A program made the position numbers and the translations under genes. This document shows positions 20,219-28,930 of a stretch of 64,000 nucleotides of DNA, in pieces. This DNA comes from Xylophilus sp. GW821-FHT01B05. GTDB lineage: Bacteria; Pseudomonadota; Gammaproteobacteria; Burkholderiales; Burkholderiaceae_C. Every line of letters begins with the position of its first letter. Positions within the stretch are counted from its first letter, which is position 1. The notes beneath the pieces are model-generated. The model ran no database searches, was not told where the DNA came from, and saw nothing but the letters and a program-made list of their open reading frames with translations. The DNA lies in NCBI GenBank assembly GCA_038961845.1, contig CP152408.1, positions 2,728,001 through 2,792,000 on the forward strand, read 5' to 3'.

Positions 20219-22978
20219 CTACTGCCACCCATACCGCCGCGCATAGAAGCCCTTGACCGCCTGCGTGAGGCCGATGTAGCCCAGCAGGATCGGCACCAGG
20301 CACACGAAGTAGAAGGGCGGCAGCGCTTCCAGCTTGAAGTAGTGGGCCAGCGGCCCCATGGGCAGGAAGATGCCGATGGCCATGATGATGGCCGTGCCCA
20401 TCATCAGCGCCGGCGCGGCGCGGCTCTGCAGGAACGGGATCTTGGGCGTGCGGATCATGTGCACCACCAGCGTCTGCGTGAGCAGGCCCACCACGAACCA
20501 GCCCGACTGGAACAGCGTCTGGTGCTCAGGTGCGTTGGCGTGGAACACGTACCACATCAGCAGGAAGGTGGTGATGTCGAACACCGAGCTGATCGGCCCG
20601 AAGAACAGCATGAAGCGGCCGATCTCGGCTGGCTGCCAGCGCTGCGGCGCCTGCAGCATCTCGGCGTCCACGTTGTCGAACGGGATGGCGATCTGCGAGA
20701 TGTCATAGAGCAGGTTCTGCACCAGCAGGTGCATGGGCAGCATCGGCAGGAAAGGCAAAAACGCGCTGGCCACCAGCACCGAGAAGACGTTGCCAAAGTT
20801 GGAGCTGGCCGTCATCTTGATGTACTTCAGCATGTTGGCGAAGGTGCGCCGGCCTTCCAGCACGCCTTCTTCCAGCACCATCAGGCTCTTCTCCAGCAGG
20901 ATGATGTCGGCCGCTTCCTTGGCGATGTCCACCGCCGTGTCGACCGAGATGCCGATGTCTGCGCTGCGCAGCGCCGGCGCGTCGTTGATGCCGTCGCCCA
21001 TGAAGCCGACCACGTGGCCGTTGCCCTTGAGCGCGCGCACGATGCGCTCCTTGTGCGTGGGCGTGAGGCGGGCAAAGACGTTGGCGCCTTCTACCGCCAG
21101 CGCCAGCCGGGCGTCGTCCATGGCCTCGACGTCGGCGCCCAGCAGCATGCCGTCGATCGACAGCCCGACCTCGCGGCAGATCTTGGCGGTGACGCGCTCG
21201 TTGTCGCCGGTCAGCACCTTCACGGCCACGCCGTGGGCGTGCAGCGCGGCAATGGCGGGCTTGGTGCTTTCCTTGGGCGGGTCGAGGAAGGCGACGTAGC
21301 CGACCAGGGTCAGGCCGGCCTCGTCGGCCACGCCGTAGGTGTCGCGCGCGGGCGGCATCTCGCGCACGGCCACCGCCACCACGCGCAGGCCTTCCTCGTT
21401 CTGGGCGGCGGTCACGGCGCGGATGCGCTCCAGCAGCGCGGGCGTGAGCGGCTCGGCGGCGTCGCCGTGGCGCACGTGGTCGCAGACGGCAAGGATTTCT
21501 TCGACTGCGCCCTTACACACCAGCAGGTGGTGCTCGTCATGCTCGGCCACCACCACCGACATGCGGCGGCGGGTGAAGTCGAACGGGATCTCGTCCACCT
21601 TGCGGAAGGCGGTGGCGATCTCCAGCTCGCGGTAGACCTCGGCATGCTCCAGCACCGCCACGTCGAGCAGGTTCTTCAGCCCGGTCTGGTAGTAGCTGTT
21701 GAGGTAGGCCATCTCCAGCACGTCGTCGGAGGCGTCGCCGAACACGTCGGTGTGGCGCGCCAGAAAGATCTTGTCCTGCGTCAGCGTGCCGGTCTTGTCG
21801 GTGCACAGCACGTCCATGGCGCCAAAGTTCTGGATCGCGTCCAGGCGCTTGACGATCACCTTCTTGCGCGACAGCACCACCGCGCCCTTGGCCAGGGTGG
21901 AGGTGACGATCATCGGCAGCATCTCGGGCGTGAGCCCCACCGCCACCGACAGCGCAAACAGGAAGGCCTGCAGCCAGTCATGCTTGGTGAAGCCATTGAT
22001 CAGCAGCACCAGCGGCACCATCACCATCATGAAGCGGATCAGCAGCCAGCTCACCTTGTTGACGCCGGCCTGGAACGAGGTGACGGCCGGGTCGGCCGCC
22101 GTCACGCGCTGCGCCAGTGCGCCAAAGTAGGTGCGTCCGCCAGTGGCCACGGCCACCGCCGTGGCCGATCCAGAGACCACGTTGGTGCCCATGAACAGCA
22201 GGTTCTCCAGCTCCAGCGGGTTGCCGGCGACAACGCCGCGCGGCACGGCAAATTTCTCCACCGGCATCGATTCGCCGGTCATGGCCGCCTGGCTCACGAA
22301 CAGGTCCTTGGCCGCCAGCACGCGCAGGTCGGCCGGGATCATGTCGCCCGCAGACAGCACCACCACGTCGCCCGGCACCAGTTGGCGGATCGGTTCCTCC
22401 ACACGCGGCAGCGCGCCGCTGTGGCGCGGCACGGCAGCCGTGGCCTCGGCCGGCGTGGTGGCGCCATCGGGCCGCAGTACGGTGGCGGTGTTGCTCACCA
22501 TGGCCTTGAGCTTGTCGGCCGCATCGTTGGAGCGCGACTCCTGCCAGAAGCGCAGCAGCGTGGACAGCACCACCATGGTGGTGATGACGATGGTGGCCTT
22601 GGTGTCTTCCGTCAGCCAGGACACCACCGCCAGCAGCGTCAGCAGCAGGTTGAACGGGTTGCGGTAGCACTGCCACAGGTGTTGCCACCAGGGCAGTGGC
22701 TTGTCCTGGGCGACCTCGTTGGGGCCGACCTCGGCGCGCACCGCCTCGGCCTCGTCCTGGCTCAGGCCCTCGGGGCGCGAGCCCAGCGAATGCAGCAGCG
22801 CCGTGGCATCGCTGTGCGCCGCCGCGCTCAGCGTCTGGCCAAGCGAGGCCGGCATCTCGCGGCTCACATTGGTGCCGGCCAGCGATTCGAACAACGCCAG
22901 GCGCTGGAAGTGACGATAGAAGCCGCGGCTGATCAGGAAGCGGGCGAAGAAGCTCTTGAGAGCATGGAGGAGAGTCAT
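20219..22978 (-). CDS. mgtA: Magnesium-importing P-type ATPase (MgtA/MgtB family)
   Basis: A 919-residue type IIIB P-type ATPase that imports Mg2+ into the cytoplasm. It has an N-terminal cation-ATPase domain, the dephosphorylation motif TGES (residues 234-237), the phosphorylation site DKTGTLT with D394, the hinge GDGINDAPALR, and about ten membrane segments including VGLTPEMLPMIV. I start it at the ATG at 22978 (MTLLHALKSFFARF) preceded by AGGGAG; a longer frame reaches 23059 but the added residues look non-conserved. The PEMLP-type membrane motif and the C-terminal NFGNVFSVL segment are typical of Mg2+ rather than Ca2+ transporters. No MgtC or PhoPQ gene is adjacent, and the 180 bases upstream show no obvious Mg2+ riboswitch. 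Confidence 0.94.
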   Translation of the reverse strand: MTLLHALKSFFARFLISRGFYRHFQRLALFESLAGTNVSREMPASLGQTLSAAAHSDATALLHSLGSRPEGLSQDEAEAVRAEVGPNEVAQDKPLPWWQHLWQCYRNPFNLLLTLLAVVSWLTEDTKATIVITTMVVLSTLLRFWQESRSNDAADKLKAMVSNTATVLRPDGATTPAEATAAVPRHSGALPRVEEPIRQLVPGDVVVLSAGDMIPADLRVLAAKDLFVSQAAMTGESMPVEKFAVPRGVVAGNPLELENLLFMGTNVVSGSATAVAVATGGRTYFGALAQRVTAADPAVTSFQAGVNKVSWLLIRFMMVMVPLVLLINGFTKHDWLQAFLFALSVAVGLTPEMLPMIVTSTLAKGAVVLSRKKVIVKRLDAIQNFGAMDVLCTDKTGTLTQDKIFLARHTDVFGDASDDVLEMAYLNSYYQTGLKNLLDVAVLEHAEVYRELEIATAFRKVDEIPFDFTRRRMSVVVAEHDEHHLLVCKGAVEEILAVCDHVRHGDAAEPLTPALLERIRAVTAAQNEEGLRVVAVAVREMPPARDTYGVADEAGLTLVGYVAFLDPPKESTKPAIAALHAHGVAVKVLTGDNERVTAKICREVGLSIDGMLLGADVEAMDDARLALAVEGANVFARLTPTHKERIVRALKGNGHVVGFMGDGINDAPALRSADIGISVDTAVDIAKEAADIILLEKSLMVLEEGVLEGRRTFANMLKYIKMTASSNFGNVFSVLVASAFLPFLPMLPMHLLVQNLLYDISQIAIPFDNVDAEMLQAPQRWQPAEIGRFMLFFGPISSVFDITTFLLMWYVFHANAPEHQTLFQSGWFVVGLLTQTLVVHMIRTPKIPFLQSRAAPALMMGTAIIMAIGIFLPMGPLAHYFKLEALPPFYFVCLVPILLGYIGLTQAVKGFYARRYGWQ

Positions 22979-23158
22979 GTGCAGCGTGCTCCCTGTCGTT
23001 ATGTGCCATGCCGCTGGGTATCGGCGCCTGGGGGCGGGCGGGCCGGGCCCGGGCTGCACTCTAGGCCGTGAACCTGACGGGAAGCCCGTTGCCGGGTGAA
23101 GCGGAGGTAATGCAGGATTCGGGCAGGGCTCGGGCCGGCCTCGGTTATCGTCGCCGCC

Positions 23159-23929
23159 ATGCTGCCTCTTTCATCCCCAGGCCCTGTAACCAAGCGCCGC
23201 GCCGACGCGGTCGATGCCCTGCGCGGCACGGCGGTGGTCTGGATGACCGCCTTCCACTTCTGCTTTGACCTGGGCTACCACGGCCTCTGGCGCCAGAACT
23301 TCCTGGGCGACCCGTTCTGGACCTGGCAGCGCACGGCGATCGTCAGCCTGTTCCTGTTTTGCGCCGGCCTGGGCCAGGCGCTGGCGGTGGGGCAGGGCCA
23401 GGACTGGGCGCGCTTCTGGCGCCGCTGGGCGCAGGTGGCGGGCTGCGCGCTGCTGGTCACGGCCGGTTCCTGGTGGCTGTTTCCGCGCAGCTTCATCTAC
23501 TTTGGCGTGCTGCACGGGCTGGCGCTGATGCTGATCGTGGCGCGGCTCACGGCGGGCGGCGGCGGCTGGCTCTGGCCATTGGGCGCGCTGGCCATCGCCT
23601 CGCCCTGGCTGGCCGATGCGCTGCTGCAGGGCAGTGCGCTGGCGCCGGTCTTCAATGGCCGTGCGCTCAACTGGCTGGGTTGGATCACGCACAAACCCAT
23701 CACCGAAGACTACGTGCCGGTCTTCCCCTGGCTGGGCGTGCTCTGGTGGGGCGTGGCGGCCGGCACTTGGGTGCAGCGGCAAAGGCCGCAGTGGCTGCGC
23801 GCAGAGGCCGGCGGCGCGCTGCGCCCACTCGCCTGGCTGGGGCGCCACAGCCTGTCCTGGTACATGCTGCACCAGCCGGTGCTGCTGGGCGCGCTGGCTT
23901 TACTGGCGGCCTGGCAGCGTGGTAGCTAA
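23159..23929 (+). CDS. DUF1624 / heparan-alpha-glucosaminide acetyltransferase-like membrane protein
   Basis: A 256-residue integral membrane protein with about seven hydrophobic segments. The N-terminal ADAVDALRGTAVVWMTAFHF and ENDYVPVFPW-like stretch (EDYVPVFPWLGVLWWG) are the marks of the DUF1624/HGSNAT catalytic-domain family, whose eukaryotic members acetylate a sugar amine across the lysosomal membrane. The bacterial role is not established. It is divergent from mgtA across 180 bases and is the last chromosomal gene before the ICE end. The C-terminus ends at residues GSLAAWQRGS-like text, and the first bases of a repeat overlap its stop codon. Confidence 0.8.
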   Translation: MLPLSSPGPVTKRRADAVDALRGTAVVWMTAFHFCFDLGYHGLWRQNFLGDPFWTWQRTAIVSLFLFCAGLGQALAVGQGQDWARFWRRWAQVAGCALLVTAGSWWLFPRSFIYFGVLHGLALMLIVARLTAGGGGWLWPLGALAIASPWLADALLQGSALAPVFNGRALNWLGWITHKPITEDYVPVFPWLGVLWWGVAAGTWVQRQRPQWLRAEAGGALRPLAWLGRHSLSWYMLHQPVLLGALALLAAWQRGS

Positions 23930-23995
23930 ATCCAAGGGAAAAGTGCCTTTAGCCCAATACCGGCGCCGGCATATAGCTATTAATATGGTAGCTAC
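23927..23995. repeat. Palindromic repeat copy between DUF1624 gene and ICE end
   Basis: It starts and ends with a short inverted element (GTAGCTA at the start, TAGCTAC at the end). It contains AAAAGTGCCTTTAGCCCA (23938-23955), which matches the purL copy at 17 of 18 bases, a central palindrome ACCGGCGCCGGC, and TAGCTATTAATATGGTAG. It ends about 20 bases before the putative ICE attachment core. Confidence 0.7.
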
Positions 23996-24013
23996 CACCC
24001 TTTTCCAGCGGGC

Positions 24014-24021
24014 ATGAAAAA
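24014..24021. other. Putative attachment core of a Tn4371-family ICE
   Basis: The octamer ATGAAAAA reads TTTTTCAT on the minus strand, the 8-bp core I recall for Tn4371-family ICEs. It lies between the last chromosomal gene with its repeat and the end of the trb operon, where the element terminus is expected in this family. The second copy should lie beyond the right edge, next to the integrase gene. Confidence 0.75.
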
Positions 24022-24230
24022 TGTCCGCTGTCAAGTCCTTAGTGCAGACAGGTAGTGGTGCGAAAGGTCTTACGGGGCAACAAGTTAGGCCATATTTCGG
24101 CCATCGTGTGCTCTTGCTGCTTTTCCGGCTAGGTGCCGCATAGGCGCTTCGCGGTAGCAAGCCCAGGGGCGGCGTAGCGGGCAAGGTCGCACTGTCATCA
24201 TAGCCGTGGCTTGTCGCAAGCGGTCTCTCA

Positions 24231-24266
24231 AAGCGAAATCGCAGCCGGTGGGCGGCGATTTCGCTT
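24231..24266 (-). terminator. Perfect 12-bp inverted repeat after the trb operon
   Basis: AAGCGAAATCGC (24231-24242) pairs perfectly with GCGATTTCGCTT (24255-24266) around a 12-base loop. On the minus strand it lies 30 bases past the stop of the last gene of the transfer operon and is followed by TTTGAGAG, so it is a candidate terminator. The rest of 24022-24295 shows no gene. Confidence 0.6.
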
Positions 24267-24295
24267 GCGGGTGGATGGTGGATGCGTCTGCATCG

Positions 24296-24538
24296 TCAAC
24301 TCGGCCTCGGCGGCGGCGCCTTGCTCGCCCCCGCCTTCCTGAATCCCCGGTCGCCGGCGATGAACGCTTCCAGCATGTGCGGGATCAGCGTCACGGCATC
24401 GACCGCCTCGCCATACGCCTGCGCGTGCAGCGCGGCGTAGCGGTCGAGGTCGGCTTTCAGGCTGGCCGGGCAGGCAAAGGTCAGCTTCGTGGATTCGGTT
24501 TTCGGCAGCGGGCCGAGCCGCAGCTTGCGCGTCGTCAT
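24296..24538 (-). CDS. DUF2274 domain protein, last gene of the trb operon
   Basis: An 80-residue soluble protein starting MTTRKLRLGPLPKTESTKLT, with a central segment PASLKADLDRYAALHAQAYG that resembles a ribbon-helix-helix-like fold. It is the DUF2274 protein that in Tn4371-type elements follows trbI. Its start overlaps the trbI stop by four bases (ATGA), so it is co-translated with the transfer genes. No function is established; the position suggests an accessory role in transfer or in autoregulation of the operon. Confidence 0.8.
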   Translation of the reverse strand: MTTRKLRLGPLPKTESTKLTFACPASLKADLDRYAALHAQAYGEAVDAVTLIPHMLEAFIAGDRGFRKAGASKAPPPRPS

Positions 24539-25815
24539 CGTGAAGTCCCCTTGTTGAAGAACAACGGCTGGTAGGGCCGCAGCACCAAGTCGCGGTTGGC
24601 GATGATGCGAACCGGCAGGCCCGGCCGCTCGGTCAGCGTCGGCTGGATGTTCATGTTGCGCCGGGTCATCTCCTGCCCGACCTGATTGATGCTGTCCTGC
24701 GCGCTGTCACGCCCGGCGATGATGATGCGGTCGCCATCCTGGCGGTTCTCGGGCGCGGCCAGCTCGGAGCCGACGCCCAGCAGTGTGGTCAACGCTGCGC
24801 CAGCGAAGATGCGGCCCCAGTGGTAGTCCACGTCGTCTTCCAGCCCGGCATAGCCGGCCGGGTCGGCTCCGACCAGGTTGTCGAGCGTGAGCGAAGACGT
24901 GTCGGGCAGGATGATCCGGTTCCACACCACCTGCACGCGGCTCTGCCCGTAGCTGACCTGGCTGTTGTAGCGGCCCAGGATGCGCGAACCCTGCGGGATC
25001 AGCAGAAAGCGCCCGGTAGCCGTGTCATAGAGCGGCTCCGTCACCGTGGCGATCACGTCGCCCGGCAAGTCCGACTTGATGCCCGTCACCAGCGCCCCGG
25101 CGATGACCGTCCCGGCCATCACCTGATATGGCGAGGCCGGCAGCGTCAGATTGCCGGAATTGCGGGTTTCCGTACTTCCGGCTTTCAGGAACGCCTCTTT
25201 CTGGTCTTGCCGGTTCTGTACCGCCGTCGGGTCGGCAGGCTGGGCCGCCGTGGAGGCTGGCCCGGCAGCCATCGGGTCGAACGCCGCATTGGCGGCGAAG
25301 CCCGGCGCGGCGGTAGCCTGCGACTGCGCCACCGGCGCGGCCTTCTGCGTGCCAGAGCGAAAGAACACCGATGAACCCGCGGCCGCTTGGGCTTCCTTGC
25401 GCAGCGCATCGTTCGAGTCGTGGCCGGGGGCCGCATAGGCGGCCGTCACCGGCTGCTGCGACTTGACGATGGCCGGGCCAAGATCGCCCGGCAGCGGCGG
25501 CCCCAGCTCGGGCACCGTGGGCGGCAAGGCCGGCGGCAGCTTGGAGTAGTCCGCCGGCAGCGCATCCAGCCCTTCGGACTTGGAGACGCGATCGACGTTG
25601 TAAAGCTCGGTCTGCTCACCAGCACCACGCCGCTGCGGTTGCAGCGACCACATCAGCGCACCGAGCACGGCGACCGCCAGGCCGCCGGCGAGGATGGCCA
25701 GCGTGCGCCGGTTCAGGCGTGTGACCGGGCGCGGCTGGGCGCGTAGCGCCACCGCCTCGGGTGCGATCTTGCCCGCTGCATGCGGCGCGGCGAGGTCGGG
25801 AGTCTCGTCACTCAT
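24535..25815 (-). CDS. trbI: Mating-pair-formation protein TrbI (VirB10-like)
   Basis: A 426-residue inner-membrane protein that spans the periplasm and links the ATPases to the outer-membrane core complex. One N-terminal membrane segment (LAILAGGLAVAVLGALMW) follows a cytosolic tail of about 35 residues; a proline-rich periplasmic region (KLPPALPPTVPELGPPLPG) precedes the C-terminal beta-barrel domain of the VirB10 family (GTVIAGALVTGIKSDLPG, LLIPQGSRILGRYNS). The length fits TrbI. It starts two bases after trbG ends. Confidence 0.95.
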   Translation of the reverse strand: MSDETPDLAAPHAAGKIAPEAVALRAQPRPVTRLNRRTLAILAGGLAVAVLGALMWSLQPQRRGAGEQTELYNVDRVSKSEGLDALPADYSKLPPALPPTVPELGPPLPGDLGPAIVKSQQPVTAAYAAPGHDSNDALRKEAQAAAGSSVFFRSGTQKAAPVAQSQATAAPGFAANAAFDPMAAGPASTAAQPADPTAVQNRQDQKEAFLKAGSTETRNSGNLTLPASPYQVMAGTVIAGALVTGIKSDLPGDVIATVTEPLYDTATGRFLLIPQGSRILGRYNSQVSYGQSRVQVVWNRIILPDTSSLTLDNLVGADPAGYAGLEDDVDYHWGRIFAGAALTTLLGVGSELAAPENRQDGDRIIIAGRDSAQDSINQVGQEMTRRNMNIQPTLTERPGLPVRIIANRDLVLRPYQPLFFNKGTSR

Positions 25816-25817
25816 GG

Positions 25818-26810
25818 TCAGTTCCTCCGCGCCACGCCGTCAGTGCGCTCGATCCGCACCACGTCACCACCATCGCCGCCCAGGCGCAGTTCGGCCGCGC
25901 CAAGGAGGCGATCCACGATGTAGTACGGCGAGCGGAAACGGTAATTGACGAGCTGGCCGTCACCCTGCGTGCCGATGACGAACAGCGGCGGCAGTTCGCC
26001 TTGGGCGATACCCGGCGGGAACTGGATATAGACCTTTTCTCCATCATCGAAGGCCCGTTGCGGCTTCCACGGCGGGTTGCTGCCGCTGATCGCGTAGCGG
26101 AAGCGGATCTTCTCCAACGCCAAGCCGGTATCGACCGGCGCGGCTGTCTGTGCGGCCTGCGACTGGCGCTGCAAAGCCAGCATCCGGTCTTTGGGGTAGT
26201 CCCATGAAACCGACGCCATCCATGCCTTTTCCGTCGAGGTCAGTTCCAGCAGGTACGTCCGCCGGCTGGTGGTGATGACCAGATTGGTTTTCAGGCCCGA
26301 GCGAGTGGGCTTGACCAGCACGTTGACGCGCAGCGCCTCGCCGCTGCCGCTGGACGTGTCGCCCACGATCCAGCGCACGGTATCGCCAGCGGCGACGGTG
26401 ACAAGTTCCTCGCCGGGCTGGAGCGAGACCACGGTGACGCGCCCCGGTGCGGCATAGACTTGATACAACGCGCCGTCGCTGTACGGCCACACTTGGATCG
26501 CATTGACGTAGCCCTCGCGGGTCGGCGCGATGCGGGCCTCGGCATTGGCGCGCGACACCCGCACCTTCTCGTCGGCCGGCTCCGGCGCGGGCGTGGCCTC
26601 GTCCACCTCCGGCAGCGGCTTCAACTGCGCCGGCAGCGCCAGCGGCTCGGGCACGGCGACGACTTCAACCGGCTTGGACGGCTCGGGCAACGGCTGCGCC
26701 TGCACCGGCTCATCGAGCGAAATGGACGGCGGCGGCTTGCCCTGCGAGGCGCATCCCGACAGGGCCGCGAACATCAGCACGAAAGCGTAAAAGCGGAAAG
26801 GCAGGTTCAT
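25818..26810 (-). CDS. trbG: Mating-pair-formation lipoprotein TrbG (VirB9-like)
   Basis: A 330-residue outer-membrane-complex subunit. The start ATG at 26810 overlaps the trbF stop by four bases (ATGA) and gives a lipoprotein signal with lipobox ALSGC at about residue 20; a longer frame upstream to 26849 would run through trbF. A proline- and acid-rich linker (residues 25-85) leads to the VirB9/CagX domain, with VQVWPYSDGALYQVYA-like and IRFRYAISGSNPPWKP motifs. TrbG forms the outer-membrane ring together with TrbI. Confidence 0.93.
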   Translation of the reverse strand: MNLPFRFYAFVLMFAALSGCASQGKPPPSISLDEPVQAQPLPEPSKPVEVVAVPEPLALPAQLKPLPEVDEATPAPEPADEKVRVSRANAEARIAPTREGYVNAIQVWPYSDGALYQVYAAPGRVTVVSLQPGEELVTVAAGDTVRWIVGDTSSGSGEALRVNVLVKPTRSGLKTNLVITTSRRTYLLELTSTEKAWMASVSWDYPKDRMLALQRQSQAAQTAAPVDTGLALEKIRFRYAISGSNPPWKPQRAFDDGEKVYIQFPPGIAQGELPPLFVIGTQGDGQLVNYRFRSPYYIVDRLLGAAELRLGGDGGDVVRIERTDGVARRN

Positions 26811-27511
26811 GGCTTGGCTCCTTCGGAAGAATCCAGTTCGCGGCTCCACGACAGGCCGTTGACGTAGATACCCAGCGGGTTCTTGCGCAGGCGCTGTTCT
26901 GTACGCGGGGTTTGCAGGACGGTTGAAAGCACGGCGTTCCAGCGTTCGGTGCCAGCGGGTGCGCCATTGACGAACCGCTGTTCCGTCCAGCGGACGTTGA
27001 ACGAGGCATAGCTCGCGCGTGTGACGCTGGTGATCTGCACCGTCACCGACTCGCGGCCGACGCGGGCGAACGGATCGTTCTTGCTCGCGTAGTCGTTGAG
27101 CACGGCCGCGCCCTTGTCGGTGGTGTAGTCATAGGCATCGAGCCAGTTCTGCCGCACAACGATGGGGTCGATGGACAGGGAGCGCACCAGCGTCACGAAG
27201 CGCGCCAGGTGATGCGCAATCTGCGCATCGGCGGGCCGATACGGCGTGGCGGCCTCGCCCACGGTACGCACTTGGCCGGATTGATCGACTTCGATGACGT
27301 AGGGCGTCACGATGGACTGCGCCGAGCGCCACACCAAACCGCCGGCCATCAGCAGCGCGAGCGTGAGGCAGCCGAAGGCCATCAGCCGCCAGTTCTTCGC
27401 CTGCACGCGGGCCGAGCCGATACGCTCGTCCCACACCTGCGCGGCGGCTTGATACGGAGTGGCAGGCTGCGGCGTATCGGCATAGCGCACCTGCGGTCGT
27501 TTGAATCGCAT
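26807..27511 (-). CDS. trbF: Mating-pair-formation protein TrbF (VirB8-like)
   Basis: A 234-residue bitopic inner-membrane protein. The cytosolic N-terminus of about 40 residues is followed by the membrane segment LMAFGCLTLALLMAGGLVW and a periplasmic VirB8 domain (IVTPYVIEVDQSGQVRTVG, DPIVVRQNWLDAYDYTT, NPLGIYVNGLSWSREL). VirB8 proteins nucleate the secretion channel. It follows trbL after 24 bases, the widest gap inside the trb operon, and overlaps trbG. Confidence 0.94.
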   Translation of the reverse strand: MRFKRPQVRYADTPQPATPYQAAAQVWDERIGSARVQAKNWRLMAFGCLTLALLMAGGLVWRSAQSIVTPYVIEVDQSGQVRTVGEAATPYRPADAQIAHHLARFVTLVRSLSIDPIVVRQNWLDAYDYTTDKGAAVLNDYASKNDPFARVGRESVTVQITSVTRASYASFNVRWTEQRFVNGAPAGTERWNAVLSTVLQTPRTEQRLRKNPLGIYVNGLSWSRELDSSEGAKP

Positions 27512-27535
27512 GGTCAGTTCTCCTTGTGAATCGCT

Positions 27536-28930
27536 TTAGTCGTCGGAGCCGCGCAGGCTCGGGCCTTGCCCGGAGCCGCCGCCATCGCCACCGCGCAACG
27601 TGTGTGCGGCAGTGGTCGCGGCATGAGTGATCTGCTGGCGGCGGTGCATCCGCTTGGCCCATGCGGGCTGCTCTTGCTTCTGCGAGCTGGCGGCGCTGTC
27701 TGTGGCTTCGCCAGCGGCCGCCTGACCGGCGCCAGCCGCACCGGGCGCAGCGCCGCCACCGGCCTCTGTGCCGTTCCAGCCAGCACGGAAAGAGCTGGTC
27801 ATCTTCTGCGCCGCGCCGGACGCCCCGGATGCGGCGCTGCGCCCGGCAGACTGCGCGCCGGTCTTGGCGACATTGCCCAAGCCGGCCATCGCGCCCTTGG
27901 CGCCGCCGCCCGCAGCGGCGGAACCGGCCTGGAACGCCGAGCGTGCGCTACCGGCCGCCGAGGTGGCGGCCCGCGCACCGGCGCCGGCCAGCTTGGCGGC
28001 CGCAGGCGCCATGCGTGCGCCGGCCGCTACGGCGCCACCGACCCCGGTCGCGGCGGCACCGATGGCAACGGCCGTGCCGGCGGCACCGACAGCGGCACCC
28101 GCCATCGCGCCAGCGCCGAGCTGCGGCGCACCGGACACGAGGCCGGTGGCGATGCCCGGCCCATAGATGCCCAGCGCCAGCAGCGCGAGCGAGGCCAGCA
28201 TCACGACAAGGGCGTGGTCGATGGAGGGTTCGTCGGGATGAACCTGGAACTCTGCGAACAGGCCCGAGCCGATGCCGACGATGACGGCCAGCACCAAGAC
28301 CTTGATGCCCGACGACACCACATTGCCGAGCACCTTTTCGGCGAGAAACGAGGTCTTGTTCCAAAGCGCGAACGGCACCAGCACGAAGCCGGCCAGCGTC
28401 GTCAACTTGAACTCGATCAGCGTGATGAAAAGCTGGATCGCCAGCACGAAGAAACACAGGATGACGGTGAGCCAGGCGAGGAACATCACCACGATGGGGT
28501 CGATGTTCACGAAGACTTCGGGGAAGCCGGCCATGTCGCCGATCTGGTCGAGGATCGGCGCCCCGGCGTCGATGCCGGTCTTGGCCAGCCGCCCCGGTTG
28601 CAGGAAGTTCTCCATCGTCATGGTCGAGCCGGTGGCCGTCAGGCCCAGCCCGGCGAACGAGCGGAACACGATGCCGGCCAGCCAGTTGAAGTTGTCGATG
28701 ATGTAGGCGAAGGCACCGACGTAGAGCACCTTGCGCAGCAGCTTGGCGATCACGTCCTCGCCCTGGCCGGTGGCGTGGCTCATGGCCCAATACAAGCCGG
28801 CGATGGTCATGTCGATGACGATCAGCGTGGCCGTCAGGAACGCCACTTCGCCTTGCAGCAAGCCGAACCCGGAGTCGATGTAGCGCGAGAACGTATCGAG
28901 GAAGCGATCGATGATGGTCACGTCGTTCAT
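27536..28930 (-). CDS. trbL: Mating-pair-formation protein TrbL (VirB6-like)
   Basis: A 464-residue polytopic inner-membrane protein. The first 260 residues contain about six to seven hydrophobic segments, including FVLPFALWNKTSF-like and IDPIVVMFLAWLTVILCFF regions typical of TrbL/VirB6. The last 200 residues are alanine- and glycine-rich low-complexity sequence (AGAMAGAAVGAAGTAVAIGA, then many AGAG and SA repeats), also usual in TrbL. It forms part of the DNA passage through the inner membrane. Its start overlaps trbK by four bases. Confidence 0.94.
   Translation of the reverse strand: MNDVTIIDRFLDTFSRYIDSGFGLLQGEVAFLTATLIVIDMTIAGLYWAMSHATGQGEDVIAKLLRKVLYVGAFAYIIDNFNWLAGIVFRSFAGLGLTATGSTMTMENFLQPGRLAKTGIDAGAPILDQIGDMAGFPEVFVNIDPIVVMFLAWLTVILCFFVLAIQLFITLIEFKLTTLAGFVLVPFALWNKTSFLAEKVLGNVVSSGIKVLVLAVIVGIGSGLFAEFQVHPDEPSIDHALVVMLASLALLALGIYGPGIATGLVSGAPQLGAGAMAGAAVGAAGTAVAIGAAATGVGGAVAAGARMAPAAAKLAGAGARAATSAAGSARSAFQAGSAAAGGGAKGAMAGLGNVAKTGAQSAGRSAASGASGAAQKMTSSFRAGWNGTEAGGGAAPGAAGAGQAAAGEATDSAASSQKQEQPAWAKRMHRRQQITHAATTAAHTLRGGDGGGSGQGPSLRGSDD

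Noticed and set aside
20192..23071. A 959-residue plus-strand open frame opposite mgtA
   Set aside because: Antisense shadow with histidine-, arginine- and glutamine-rich low-complexity sequence; the P-type ATPase motifs are on the other strand.
22979..23158. A magnesium riboswitch or leader upstream of mgtA
   Set aside because: I found no M-box-like or proline-rich leader peptide pattern; 180 bases of GC-rich sequence give no support.
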